Source of the DNA: an uncultured Bacteroidales bacterium
Lineage (GTDB): Bacteria; Bacteroidota; Bacteroidia; Bacteroidales; UBA932
Direction: 5' to 3'
Length of the DNA: 64,000 nucleotides
Assembly (NCBI GenBank): GCA_934725575.1
Contig: CAKVCK010000018.1
Coordinates: 1-64,000 of the forward strand
Numbering within the stretch: the first letter of the stretch is position 1; each line of letters starts with the position of its first letter. The notes under the pieces were generated by a model. It was not told the DNA's origin. It was given only the letters and a program-made list of their open reading frames with translations, and made no database searches. Positions 34,263-43,248 of the stretch are shown piece after piece. The translations under genes were made by a program, and so were the position numbers.

Positions 34263-35300
34263 TTATCTTGACACGCGGCCTGAGCCGTTTCCTTTCATAA
34301 GATTCTCCACTTCCTTGACGCTGACCTGGTTGAAGTCACCGAAAATGGTGTGCTTCAGCGCAGATGCCGCCGCGGCGAAGTCAATCGCCTGCTGGTCATC
34401 CTTGTAGGTCAGGAGGCCATAGATGAGTCCGCCCATAAACGAGTCTCCTCCGCCGACACGGTCAACGATGTGTGTGATGTCATAGCGGCGGGACTGGAAG
34501 AGTCTCTCTCCATTGAATATTACCCCGCCCCAGGTATTGTGGTTGGCGTTGATCGAGCCGCGCAGGGTGATGGCCACCTTCTTGCAGCGCGGGAACCTTG
34601 CCATAAGCTGTCTGCAGACGCTCTCAAAACGACTCTGGTCAATGGCTCCATCCGTCTGTTCGGCGTTGAATCCCTCCGGCTTGATACCGAACTCCTTCTC
34701 GGCGTCCTCCTCGTTGCCAAGGATGAGGTCGCAGCCTTCCACGAGGGCCGGCATAACCTCAGCCGCGGTCTTGCCATATTTCCAAAGGTTCTTCCTGTAG
34801 TTGAGGTCGCAGGACACGAATATTCCAAGTCTGTTCGCGGCCTTTACCGCCTCAAGGCAGACATCCGCCGCACTCTGGCTGATCGCTGGGGTGATGCCGG
34901 TCCAATGGAACCAGTCGGCTCCCTCAAAGACCTTCTCCCAATCGATCATTCCAGGCTGAATGGTTGATATTGATGAATATGCACGGTCGTAAACCACCTT
35001 GCTTGGACGTGCGACGGCACCGGTCTCAAGGAAATATATTCCCAGGCGGTCTCCGCCGAAGACGCAGTGTTTGGTGCCTACTCCGTAGGAGTGCAGGTCG
35101 CGGATGCAGCTGTGGGCGATGTCGTTGTCAGGGAATCTGGTCACGAATTCAGTGTCGATTCCAAAATTCGCGAGTGAGACAGCCACATTGGCCTCGCCGC
35201 CGCCGAAAGTGGCCTCGAATTGTTTTGCCTGCGAGAATCTCAGGTAGCCCGGGGTGGAGAGCCTGAGCATGATCTCGCCGAATGTGATTACTTTTGCCAT
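34263..35300 (-). CDS. kdgK: 2-keto-3-deoxygluconate kinase (PfkB family)
   Basis: Phosphorylates 2-keto-3-deoxygluconate to KDPG; 345 residues. PfkB/ribokinase marks are GGGEANVAVSLANFG near residue 33, SCDLNYRKNLW (KDG kinase-type substrate segment) and the C-terminal signature DRVGGGDSFMGGLIYGL with the catalytic Asp. Its ATG overlaps the stop codon of the upstream propeller lipoprotein by one base, and eda follows after 10 bp. With uxaC and GH88 nearby, it supports catabolism of unsaturated uronates. Some homologues act on fructose or other sugars, but the pairing with eda favours KDG. Confidence 0.9.
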   Translation of the reverse strand: MAKVITFGEIMLRLSTPGYLRFSQAKQFEATFGGGEANVAVSLANFGIDTEFVTRFPDNDIAHSCIRDLHSYGVGTKHCVFGGDRLGIYFLETGAVARPSKVVYDRAYSSISTIQPGMIDWEKVFEGADWFHWTGITPAISQSAADVCLEAVKAANRLGIFVSCDLNYRKNLWKYGKTAAEVMPALVEGCDLILGNEEDAEKEFGIKPEGFNAEQTDGAIDQSRFESVCRQLMARFPRCKKVAITLRGSINANHNTWGGVIFNGERLFQSRRYDITHIVDRVGGGDSFMGGLIYGLLTYKDDQQAIDFAAAASALKHTIFGDFNQVSVKEVENLMKGNGSGRVSR

Positions 35301-36172
35301 TATCGTTCGTTGTTATTTTCTGGTGTGTAAATGTAGATGTTGTGGATCTCCCGGTCATAGCCAGGGTAGAATCCCTTCGGCATTCCGAGGATGATCCGTG
35401 CGCCCCTGTTGGACATCACGATGAGATTCCCGTTCTTTGGATTCATCGTAAGCCCCTCTATCTCGCCGGTCAGGATGAAATCGTCCATAGTGCGGAACAA
35501 CGTCACCTCGCCTGTCTTCAGATCCACCTTGTAAAGGTTGTCCGGCTCTCCTTTCTCGGCGTCACCGTCATCGCAGGAGACGAGCATCTGCCCGTCCACG
35601 CAGTAGATTCCCTGCTGGAGTCTCGGGGCGGAGGAGAGTGTCAGGTTCCTGAGGTACTTCCCGGTCTTGAGGTCGTAGCAGTAAAGTTCCGAGCCTTGTA
35701 CCCAGTCGGCCATCCAGACCTCCTTGCGGTCACGGTCAACGGCGAGGCCGCAGCATTCGACCTGGCCGGATTCCGGAACCCAAGGGATTGAACGCTTATA
35801 TTCAAGGGTCTTCGCATCGTAGATGGCGGTCTGGATGTTCTTGCCGACACCGTCAAGGAAATATTCACAGCCGGCGAAGAGCTCTCCGTCATATTCATCG
35901 ATGTCGCCGATGTGGTTGCATTCCAGTTGAAGGTCTTTGAACGGGGCTTCGTTTTTTGCGACCAGATTGCCCTCCATATCATATTTATAGAGCGCGGTGG
36001 ATCCGGAAATATAGTAGAAATCCCCATCGGTGGCGACCCCTTGGCGGCCTTCGACCTCCAGCACGTGATCCAGTTTGAAGTCGCTGTCAAGAACGGAAAC
36101 AGCCCTCCCGCACGAAACGCAGCACAGGAAGGCCATAAAACCAATGATTGTCGAATGAATCGCTCTCTTCAT
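35300..36172 (-). CDS. Beta-propeller lipoprotein of unknown function
   Basis: 290-residue lipoprotein (leader TIIGFMAFLCCVSCGRA). The body has repeated short blades with Tyr-x-Tyr/Asp-Leu patterns, like SdiA-regulated or YncE-type propellers: YYISGSTALYKYDMEGNLVA, LEYKRSIPWVPES, ELYCYDLKTGKYLRNLTL, NLYKVDLKTGEVTLF and EGLTMNPKNGNLIVMS. No catalytic motif is visible. It overlaps dnaJ (TAATG-type junction) upstream and kdgK downstream, so its translation is coupled to both. A sensor or binding role near uronate uptake is only a guess. Confidence 0.68.
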   Translation of the reverse strand: MKRAIHSTIIGFMAFLCCVSCGRAVSVLDSDFKLDHVLEVEGRQGVATDGDFYYISGSTALYKYDMEGNLVAKNEAPFKDLQLECNHIGDIDEYDGELFAGCEYFLDGVGKNIQTAIYDAKTLEYKRSIPWVPESGQVECCGLAVDRDRKEVWMADWVQGSELYCYDLKTGKYLRNLTLSSAPRLQQGIYCVDGQMLVSCDDGDAEKGEPDNLYKVDLKTGEVTLFRTMDDFILTGEIEGLTMNPKNGNLIVMSNRGARIILGMPKGFYPGYDREIHNIYIYTPENNNER

Positions 36173-37350
36173 TAGAAAATGTTCTTCATCTTGTCGAACA
36201 ACGCCTTGTCGTCACGGGAAGGATCCGGGGTGAACGAACGGCTTGTCCTCATATTTTCCAGGGCGTTCCTCTCATCAGAGGAGAGTCTCTTTGGAATCCA
36301 GACCAGAATCTTCACGTAGAGGTCTCCGGTCCCGCTTCCGTAGCCGCTCACGGCAGGGAGTCCCTTTCCGCGGAGTTTCATCACTGTACCGGACTGTGTG
36401 CCCGGATCCACCTTGACCTTGTACGATCCGTCCAGGCAAGGGACAGTGATCTCGGTTCCCAGAATGGCGTCGGTCACGGAGATGACTGTCGAGTAGAACA
36501 GGTTCTTGCCGTCACGCTTCAATGATGAGTGCGGAATTTCCTCAATGACAACGAACAGGTCGCCGTTGATGCCATTGTGTGGAGCGGAGTGCCCTTCTCC
36601 CCTGATTGTCAGCTGCATACCATCCTCGACACCTGCCGGGATCTTGACCTTCACGGTCTCACGTCTGCGGACTAAACCAGTGCCGCCGCAGGTGCGGCAA
36701 GGATTGCTGATGACTTTCCCTTCGCCGCCGCACTGAGGGCAGGTTGAATATGTCACCGTCCTTCCGAACAGCGAGTTGACCACACGCTGTGTCTGTCCAG
36801 AGCCGTTGCAGGTCGGGCAGGTTTTGACATCGGAGGCGTTCTTGGTTCCGCGTCCGCCGCAGTCAGGGCAAGGCCTGTTGCGCTCGATCGTGATCTCTTT
36901 CTCCGCTCCGGTGGCGATCTCCTCAAGGGTAAGACGGATCCTTGTACGGATGTCACGGCCTTTCATAACCCTTTGCTGCTGAGTTCGTCCCTGACCTCCG
37001 CCGAATCCGCCGAAACCAGAGAATCCGCCGAATCCTCCTCCGAACAGGTCGTTCAGAATGTCGTTCAGGTTTCCGAAACCTCCACTGAAGTCTGGTCCTG
37101 GCTGTCCGTCCACACCGGCGAATCCGAACTGGTCATATTTTGCCTTTTTGTCAGGATCGCTGAGCACTGAATATGCCTCCGAAGCCTCCTTGAATTTCTC
37201 CTCGGCGGTCTTTTTCTCTGCCTCGGTGCCGTCCACCCAACGGTCAGGATGCCACTTCATCGCGGCAGCCCTGTAGGCTTTCTTTATCTCATCGGCGCCG
37301 GCGGTCTTCGCGACCCCCAACACCTCGTAGTAATCTCTTTTGTCTGCCAT
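36172..37350 (-). CDS. dnaJ: Chaperone DnaJ
   Basis: Hsp40 co-chaperone of DnaK, 392 residues. In order: a J domain about 1-75 with the HPD motif (AMKWHPDRW); a Gly/Phe-rich linker (GGFGGFSGFGGFGGG); a zinc domain with four CxxCxGxG repeats (CPDCGGRG, CPTCNGSG, CPQCGGEG, CRTCGGTG); and C-terminal substrate-binding domains (VKIPAGVEDGMQLTIRGEGH). The gene starts 13 bp after grpE. dnaK is not in the window. The downstream genes in the same direction are a lipoprotein and the KDG catabolic pair, which is an unusual continuation. Confidence 0.97.
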   Translation of the reverse strand: MADKRDYYEVLGVAKTAGADEIKKAYRAAAMKWHPDRWVDGTEAEKKTAEEKFKEASEAYSVLSDPDKKAKYDQFGFAGVDGQPGPDFSGGFGNLNDILNDLFGGGFGGFSGFGGFGGGQGRTQQQRVMKGRDIRTRIRLTLEEIATGAEKEITIERNRPCPDCGGRGTKNASDVKTCPTCNGSGQTQRVVNSLFGRTVTYSTCPQCGGEGKVISNPCRTCGGTGLVRRRETVKVKIPAGVEDGMQLTIRGEGHSAPHNGINGDLFVVIEEIPHSSLKRDGKNLFYSTVISVTDAILGTEITVPCLDGSYKVKVDPGTQSGTVMKLRGKGLPAVSGYGSGTGDLYVKILVWIPKRLSSDERNALENMRTSRSFTPDPSRDDKALFDKMKNIF

Positions 37351-37363
37351 ATTCGTCTATCTC

Positions 37364-37999
37364 CTATATTCCGACAACAACCTTGGCGTAGCGGATGACC
37401 TTTCCGGAAAGGGTGTAGCCCGTCTGGACGACATCGTACACCAAGCCTTTCTTGTCTTCCTCCTGAACCGGGAACTGGGCCACCGCCTCGTGGAAGTCTG
37501 TGTCGAACTTCTCGCCCTTGGCCTTGATCACCTCAAGCCCCTTGGTTTTAAGATATCCCATCAGTTTGTTGAATATCAGCGCGGTGCCTTCCTTGGCGAC
37601 TTCATCGGCCGAGTTTTCCTCCAGCATCTTCATCGCCCTCTCGCAGTCATCCAGCACCGGAAGCAGCCCCTTGATCGTGTCGGCCGACGCTGATGAGACA
37701 AGCTCCAGCTTAGCCTCCGCGGAATGTCTGCGGAAGTTCTCGAAATCAGCCATCAAGCGGATGTAGTCATCCTTCTCCTTGGCCACGCTGGCCTTAAGCT
37801 CTTCGTTTTCTTTCAGAAGAGTGTTGAGTTTCTCCTCGATCTTCTTGGCCTCCTCAGCCTCGCTTTCTCCCTCCTCCTTCTTCTCCTCAACCTTTGTTTT
37901 CGCGCCGGTTTCCCCGTTATGCTCAACCGCCTCGTCCCTCTTGCGCTCTTCCTGCTGATTTATGTCGCCTTTCTTAATGTCCTTGTTCTTCTTGCTCAT
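37364..37999 (-). CDS. grpE: Nucleotide exchange factor GrpE
   Basis: Exchange factor for DnaK, 211 residues from ATG 37999. An earlier in-frame start at 38089 would cross the promoter-like box, so I reject it. The N-terminus is charged and probably unfolded. A long coiled coil follows (LKENEELKASVAKEKDDYIR), then MADFENFRRHS, LLPVLDDCERAM, FDTDFHEAV and the terminal VLSGKVIRYAKV-like block (TGYTLSGKVIRYAKVVVG). It heads the leftward unit grpE-dnaJ-lipoprotein-kdgK-eda. Confidence 0.95.
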   Translation of the reverse strand: MSKKNKDIKKGDINQQEERKRDEAVEHNGETGAKTKVEEKKEEGESEAEEAKKIEEKLNTLLKENEELKASVAKEKDDYIRLMADFENFRRHSAEAKLELVSSASADTIKGLLPVLDDCERAMKMLEENSADEVAKEGTALIFNKLMGYLKTKGLEVIKAKGEKFDTDFHEAVAQFPVQEEDKKGLVYDVVQTGYTLSGKVIRYAKVVVGI

Positions 38000-38065
38000 A
38001 TTGTATTTTCTCCTTTTTTCAATCGTGCGGCTTTCCTTGGCCCCAACAGGCACGGAAAGCGTCTG

Positions 38066-38073
38066 CAAAGATA
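38066..38073 (-). promoter_or_regulatory. grpE operon promoter -7 box
   Basis: Minus strand TATCTTTG matches TAnnTTTG, giving a leader of about 65 nt to the grpE ATG. No CIRCE-type inverted repeat (heat-shock operator) is visible near it. Confidence 0.48.
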
Positions 38074-38151
38074 TCAAAATATCTGCCAATATCCACAGCC
38101 TGCCATTCTGTCAGAAGACGTCGGTGTTGCACAAAACAGAAAAAGATTGCG

Positions 38152-38159
38152 TATCTTTG
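38152..38159 (+). promoter_or_regulatory. Promoter -7 box for the uronate-locus sigma factor
   Basis: Plus strand TATCTTTG, with TTG about 22 nt upstream. The ATG is 21 nt downstream. It is divergent from the grpE box 78 bp away, with the same -7 octamer. Confidence 0.5.
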
Positions 38160-38180
38160 CGGTCGCATAGCTGATGACCG

Positions 38181-38759
38181 ATGACTGAGATTTCAGACAA
38201 ATATCTTTTGACGCGGCTCTCCGAAGGCAGGAAAGATGCCTATGAGGAGCTTTTCGCGAGGTATTACACAAAAGTCCGTAAATTCATCGGCTCGGTGCTC
38301 TTCGGCAGTGTTGACGCTGATGACCTTGCACAGAATGTCTTTCTGAAGGTCTGGGAGCGGAGACGCGATCTTGCGGCCGTGGATTCTTTGGACGCCTATC
38401 TCTTCACTGTGGCAAGGAACGAAGTCTGCGATTGTGTCAGGAAGCATAAGGTGAATGAGAAATTCCTGGATTCGGTCAAGGATCCGGACGATTACATCAG
38501 CGGTATGAGGATCGAGTATGACACGCGCAAGATAACCGACATCGTGAGCGAGTGTGTCGGGAATATGCCGCCACAGCGCCGGATGTGTTTCGTGATGAGC
38601 CGTGAGATGCATTTGACAAGCCAGAAGATAGCGGAGAGGCTGAACATTTCCAAGCGTACCGTTGACCGTCATTTGTCACTGGCCTTGAAGGACATCCGTG
38701 ACGCTTTGGGAAAGGTCCTGTCTGGAATTGTCCTGTTCATCGTCTCTTGTTGGATATAG
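38181..38759 (+). CDS. ECF sigma factor of the uronate-polysaccharide locus
   Basis: 192 residues. Region 2 is YEELFARYYTKVRKFIGSVL then DDLAQNVFLKVWE. Region 4 is MPPQRRMCFVMSREMHLTSQ then IAERLNISKRTVDRHLSLAL. The C-terminus ends in a hydrophobic tail, SGIVLFIVSCWI, which might touch the membrane; such tails occur in some Bacteroidota ECF factors. It starts at the second of two overlapping ATGs. A FecR gene follows after 83 bp, then SusC with an STN domain, giving a second complete surface-signalling relay. Confidence 0.92.
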   Translation: MTEISDKYLLTRLSEGRKDAYEELFARYYTKVRKFIGSVLFGSVDADDLAQNVFLKVWERRRDLAAVDSLDAYLFTVARNEVCDCVRKHKVNEKFLDSVKDPDDYISGMRIEYDTRKITDIVSECVGNMPPQRRMCFVMSREMHLTSQKIAERLNISKRTVDRHLSLALKDIRDALGKVLSGIVLFIVSCWI

Positions 38760-38812
38760 TCTCTGAAATTAATACGCAAAAAAAACGTTTTTTGATTGGG
38801 TATGTCCGTTAA

Positions 38813-38822
38813 CGTGCACGTC
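38813..38822. promoter_or_regulatory. Palindrome between sigma and fecR
   Basis: A perfect 10-bp palindrome, ACGTGCACGT, overlaps a second palindromic word (GTTAAC just upstream) in the 83-bp gap before fecR. A run of eight A followed by CGTTTTTT (38780-38794) lies 20 bp upstream. It may be an operator or autoregulatory promoter site. Confidence 0.35.
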
Positions 38823-38842
38823 ATAATGGTAAAACGTGAGTT

Positions 38843-39730
38843 ATGGATATACACAACAATGATGCACTGAAAAGGATATGGGATTCCATCCCGGAGGAGA
38901 ACACGGTGGAAAGCGGCAGGGCTTTCAGCCGTTTCTGGAGGACGGTGCGGAGGGAAAGGCCGGCTTATTTCGGAAAGGCTGCCCGGATATATTCCTACAT
39001 CGCCGCCGCTCTTTTCATTCCGATGCTTATCGTAGGAACTCTTTATCTATTCCGGGAGAGGACTTATATTCCTGAATATGCTGAATTCATAGTCCCTCAG
39101 GGACAACGGGATTCCGTGCGTCTGGAAGACAACAGCCTGGTTTGGCTTAACGCAGGCTCGCGTCTGATTTATCCAAAGGATTTCAGTCCGGATGTCAGGA
39201 AGGTCTTTCTGATCGGAGAGGGATTCTTCGAGGTCGCCAAGGATCCGGAAAGGCCGTTTGTCGTAAGCGCCGGTGAGGTAAGTGTCCGGGTGCTTGGAAC
39301 CAAGTTCAACCTGTCCTCCTACGAGGATTCCAAATCGGTGTATGTCAGTCTGGTCGAAGGCTCGGTACGGATTGAGTCCGAGCATAACGGTGTCAGGAAG
39401 GAGTTGCTTATGTCGCCTGGGGAGATCGTTCAGTATGACAGGATCAGCGGAGATCTTGGAAAGACACCAGGCAGCGCGTCCGCTATGGCTTGCTGGAAAA
39501 ACGGAGGCTTTTATTTCAACGACAGGCCTCTTGACGAGATCGTGGAGTGTTTCGAGCGGGCTTATGGTGTAAGGATCACGCTTGATGGCGGCTTGATCGA
39601 CAGGGAAAAATATTCATTGGCCTTTGTCAACGACGAGACGCTTGACCAGATGCTTTCGGCGATCGCCTACGACGGCAGATTGACTGTCGTCCGGACGGAG
39701 GACGGATATTCATTGCGCAAAAGAAAATAA
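38843..39730 (+). CDS. FecR family anti-sigma factor of the uronate locus
   Basis: 295 residues. The cytoplasmic N-terminus (about 1-50) is short. A membrane helix, IAAALFIPMLIVGTLYLF, lies at about 53-72. The periplasmic FecR domain carries VPQGQRDSVRLEDNSLVWLN, GEGFFEVAKDPERPFVVSAG and VLGTKFNLSSY. A C-terminal DUF4974-type domain ends the protein (DEIVECFERAYGVRITLDG). It should hold the upstream sigma factor until the STN domain of SusC signals substrate. Confidence 0.93.
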   Translation: MDIHNNDALKRIWDSIPEENTVESGRAFSRFWRTVRRERPAYFGKAARIYSYIAAALFIPMLIVGTLYLFRERTYIPEYAEFIVPQGQRDSVRLEDNSLVWLNAGSRLIYPKDFSPDVRKVFLIGEGFFEVAKDPERPFVVSAGEVSVRVLGTKFNLSSYEDSKSVYVSLVEGSVRIESEHNGVRKELLMSPGEIVQYDRISGDLGKTPGSASAMACWKNGGFYFNDRPLDEIVECFERAYGVRITLDGGLIDREKYSLAFVNDETLDQMLSAIAYDGRLTVVRTEDGYSLRKRK

Positions 39731-39752
39731 TCAACCATTTAATTAAAAAATA

Positions 39753-42700
39753 ATGAAGTTAACCACAAGATTATCGGCTGTCCTCATGCTGATGATGCTG
39801 CTCTGTCATTCCGTGACGGTGACGGCCCAACAGAGGATAAGCCTTACGAAAAATGACACTCCGATCAAGGAGATCATTGAGATTCTGAGGAGCGAATGGG
39901 GCTATTCATTCGCGTACAAGACAAGCGAGGTGAATCTGGACAGGAATGTCAGCATCTCCGTCTCTGATTCAAAGATTGATGACGTTCTGGAGGAAATCTT
40001 CAAGGATCAGCCCGTGATTTTCAGTGTTGAGGGAAAACTCATCTACTTGGTCGCCAAACCAATGGTCAGAACGCAGGGCAAGGACATTCCTCTCACAGGA
40101 AAGGTCCTTGACGACAAAGGCAACCCGGTTCCCGGCGCCTATGTGCTGGAGAAGGGGACCAAGAACGGCACGGTGACGGATTCCGATGGCGTGTTCTGTT
40201 TCGACAAGACTCCGGAAAGCGGTGTGCTTGTCGTTTCATCTCTCGGATTCGAGGACAAGGAGGTCAGTGTCTCGGGAAAGAAGAACATCACTGTCTCTCT
40301 GCAGGAGAACAGGATAATGCTGGACGAGACTGTCGTCGTGGGCTATGCGTCCCAAAAGAAGGCCACGCTTACAGGCTCTGTCTCTTCGATCAAGATTGAT
40401 GACAATGCCCTTGGCCGCCCGGTGACAAGCGTGTCCAGCTCACTGGCGGGACTCGCCGCCGGAGTCGCCGTAAACCAGACCACCGGCAAGCCTGGCACGT
40501 CGGCTACGATAAGGATCAGGGGAATAGGAACCCTCAACAACAACTCGCCTTTGGTCCTGGTCGATGGAGTTGAATGGAGTATGGACAATCTGAATCCTGC
40601 CGACATCGAAAGCATAAGCGTCCTGAAGGATGCCGCCTCCACGGCCATTTATGGAGCGCAGGGCGCGAACGGAGTAATCCTTGTGACCACAAGGCAGGGG
40701 GACGGGAAGATACGCTTTGACTATAATGGCTACGTCTCCATCCAGCAGGCTTTGAACAAGTTGTCAATGATCTCCGACTATGCTGATTATATGGAACTTG
40801 TGAACGAGTCCCTGACCAATGTGGACAACACGCCTTACTACACCCAGGCCACCATCGACATGTGGCGCAGGGCCGGCAAGTACCCTACCGCCGTCAATGA
40901 ATATGGTGTCCCGAACTACATCGCCTATCCTAATACGGAGTGGTTCAGCGAGATATTCAAGACCGGCGTCTCGCAGAACCATCATCTTTCGATGGCAGGC
41001 TCTTCCAACGGCATAAGGTATTCCGCTGGAGTCGGTTACACTGACAACCCGGGAATCATGAATGTCGCCGATGGCGTGAATTCCGGGGCGAAGAAACTGA
41101 CGGTGCAGGCCAAGGGAGAGGGAACCGTCGGCAAGTGGCTGACTTTGGGGACCAACATCTACGGCACGATGGACAATCTTGGCGCGGCCAACACGGCTAA
41201 CGTGTTCACTTATCTCGGCAGGACATGTCCGGGAATATGGCCGGGAGAGCCTTATAAATATGGCGTGCCGGCCTCGTCGGAGGAGTCCACGACCGCGAAC
41301 AACCTTCTCAGCTGGCTTGACCGTCAGGGACAGGACAAAAGGGAAAGCTATTCGCTGACGGGATATTTCAAAGCGAGACTTATTGAGGGATTGCAGCTTG
41401 AGGGAAAGGTCAACTATCTTTCCTACAGAAGGGATTACAAGTATTTCGGCAGCGCGAGGACCAGTACCTGGGACTACGCCAGAAACGAGGTCCGAAGCAG
41501 CGCCAACCTTACGGACCAGCAGGTCACTAACGCGAACTATCATTCCGGACAGACAAACACCGAGCTTCTTCTCCGGTACAATGTCAACATCGCCGACACG
41601 CACGAGATCACGGCTCTTGCCGGTTACTCCACGCAGCATTATCTGTACGATGAGTTCTCGGCAAGGAAAAAAGGAATGACGTCCGAGTCGCTGACCGATC
41701 TGAACGCTCTCGGCACGATGGACAGCATCACTGGATATTCGACGGAATGGGCCATGGCTTCCTTGTTCGGCAGGCTGAACTATTCCTACAAGAGCAGGTA
41801 TATCATCGAAGGCAATGTCCGTTACGACGGCTCGTCCAGATTCTCGCCGAAATCCCGTTGGGGATTGTTCCCGTCCGTGTCAGGTGCATGGAGACTTTCC
41901 GAGGAACCGTTCATGTCCTCGCTCCGTTCATGGCTGGACAACTTCAAGATCAGGGCCTCCTATGGTGTGACAGGTAACAACCGTACCTCCAACTATGCCT
42001 GGCAGGCGACTTACGCGTCATCCACCATCGCGCTGGAGGGAGGAAAGACATCCGCGATGTTCACAAGCAAGATCGGCAACGAGAATCTTAAATGGGAGAC
42101 TACAAGGACCACGGATGTCGGAATCGACTTCGCGATGTTCGGCAACAGACTTTCCGGAGAGGTCGATTGGTACAACAAGAACACAAGCGGAATCCTCTTC
42201 GTCCCGTCGCTCAGCATCACGATGGGACAGGTGACCGGAGCTACGGAGAACATCGCCGAGGTCAACAACAAAGGTCTGGAATTCAATCTGAAATGGAATG
42301 ACAAGGTCGGAGATTTCCGTTACGCTGTCGGAGCGAACATTTCCTTCAACAGGAATATTGTCAAGAAATATAAAGGTGCCCTTGTCAAGGGTTGGGCCGA
42401 GGACGGGCAGTATGTGAACAATCTTGCGGATGTCTCCGAAAGCGGTTTCGGGGGAAGGATAGCCGAGGGCTACAAGCTCGGCGAGACCTATCTCAGGAAG
42501 ATCTACCGCGGAACCGGCGACTATGACGGAAGCGGCAATCTGGATCTGAACGCCGGCCCGAAGGACGGAATAATCCGAACAGAGTCAGATATGGAATGGG
42601 TGCGTATGATGGTTGAGTCCGGCTACAAGTTCTGCGGCGTGAACATGGTCTCCAAGAACACGCTTTGGTACGGTGACATCATCTACGAGGACTCCAACGG

Positions 42701-43235
42701 GGACGGAAACTATGGCGACACGAACGACCAGAACTTCACAGGCCACACGTCCACACCAAAGTACACCTACGGACTGAATGTGTCGCTTGGCTGGAAAGGG
42801 ATAGACCTCTATATGCTCTTCTCCGGAGCCGGCGGGCACTATCTCTACTGGCAGACAGCTCCAAGTCTGGCCTCTGGCTACAACACATATTCATTCCTCG
42901 TGGAGAACCGCTATTTCTATGATCCTGAGAATCCAGGCGATCCGAGGACTGCCGTTGACTCAAAATATCCGAGGATGGGAGGCCGTAACACCGGAGCGGC
43001 CAGCGATTTCTGGGAATATAAGGGAGATTACCTCAAACTCAAGAATATCCAGCTGGGCTACACGCTTCCGTCGTCGCTGACCAGACGGTTCAAAGTCGAC
43101 AGGCTCCGTGTCTATGCTACGGCTGACAATCTTTTCACCGTCACGTCATATCCTGGACTCGACCCGGAGATCGGAACAAGCATCACCTATCCGCTGATGA
43201 GGCAGTATGCGTTAGGTATTCAATTGACATTCTAG
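39753..43235 (+). CDS. SusC/RagA TonB-linked transporter of the uronate locus
   Basis: 1160-residue outer-membrane importer. In order: a signal peptide (LMLMMLLCHSVTVTAQQ), an STN domain about 30-100 (SLTKNDTPIKEIIEILRSEW), a carboxypeptidase-regulatory-like domain (LTGKVLDDKGNPVPGAYVLE), the plug (SSLAGLAAGVAVNQTTGKPG; PLVLVDGVEWSMDNLNPADI; VLKDAASTAIYGAQGANGVI) and the barrel ending LGIQLTF. It pairs with the SusD gene 13 bp downstream. The enzymes behind it (heparinase-type lyases, GH88) indicate an oligosaccharide rich in uronic acid as cargo. Confidence 0.95.
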   Translation: MKLTTRLSAVLMLMMLLCHSVTVTAQQRISLTKNDTPIKEIIEILRSEWGYSFAYKTSEVNLDRNVSISVSDSKIDDVLEEIFKDQPVIFSVEGKLIYLVAKPMVRTQGKDIPLTGKVLDDKGNPVPGAYVLEKGTKNGTVTDSDGVFCFDKTPESGVLVVSSLGFEDKEVSVSGKKNITVSLQENRIMLDETVVVGYASQKKATLTGSVSSIKIDDNALGRPVTSVSSSLAGLAAGVAVNQTTGKPGTSATIRIRGIGTLNNNSPLVLVDGVEWSMDNLNPADIESISVLKDAASTAIYGAQGANGVILVTTRQGDGKIRFDYNGYVSIQQALNKLSMISDYADYMELVNESLTNVDNTPYYTQATIDMWRRAGKYPTAVNEYGVPNYIAYPNTEWFSEIFKTGVSQNHHLSMAGSSNGIRYSAGVGYTDNPGIMNVADGVNSGAKKLTVQAKGEGTVGKWLTLGTNIYGTMDNLGAANTANVFTYLGRTCPGIWPGEPYKYGVPASSEESTTANNLLSWLDRQGQDKRESYSLTGYFKARLIEGLQLEGKVNYLSYRRDYKYFGSARTSTWDYARNEVRSSANLTDQQVTNANYHSGQTNTELLLRYNVNIADTHEITALAGYSTQHYLYDEFSARKKGMTSESLTDLNALGTMDSITGYSTEWAMASLFGRLNYSYKSRYIIEGNVRYDGSSRFSPKSRWGLFPSVSGAWRLSEEPFMSSLRSWLDNFKIRASYGVTGNNRTSNYAWQATYASSTIALEGGKTSAMFTSKIGNENLKWETTRTTDVGIDFAMFGNRLSGEVDWYNKNTSGILFVPSLSITMGQVTGATENIAEVNNKGLEFNLKWNDKVGDFRYAVGANISFNRNIVKKYKGALVKGWAEDGQYVNNLADVSESGFGGRIAEGYKLGETYLRKIYRGTGDYDGSGNLDLNAGPKDGIIRTESDMEWVRMMVESGYKFCGVNMVSKNTLWYGDIIYEDSNGDGNYGDTNDQNFTGHTSTPKYTYGLNVSLGWKGIDLYMLFSGAGGHYLYWQTAPSLASGYNTYSFLVENRYFYDPENPGDPRTAVDSKYPRMGGRNTGAASDFWEYKGDYLKLKNIQLGYTLPSSLTRRFKVDRLRVYATADNLFTVTSYPGLDPEIGTSITYPLMRQYALGIQLTF

Positions 43236-43248
43236 AAATAAGACCATA

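Noticed and set aside
37364..38089. grpE starting at 38089
   Set aside because: The extra 30 residues would run through the promoter-like box and have no family match; ATG 37999 fits GrpE.
38066..38180. CIRCE heat-shock operator upstream of grpE
   Set aside because: I found no pair of 9-bp inverted repeats with the 9-bp spacing of CIRCE.
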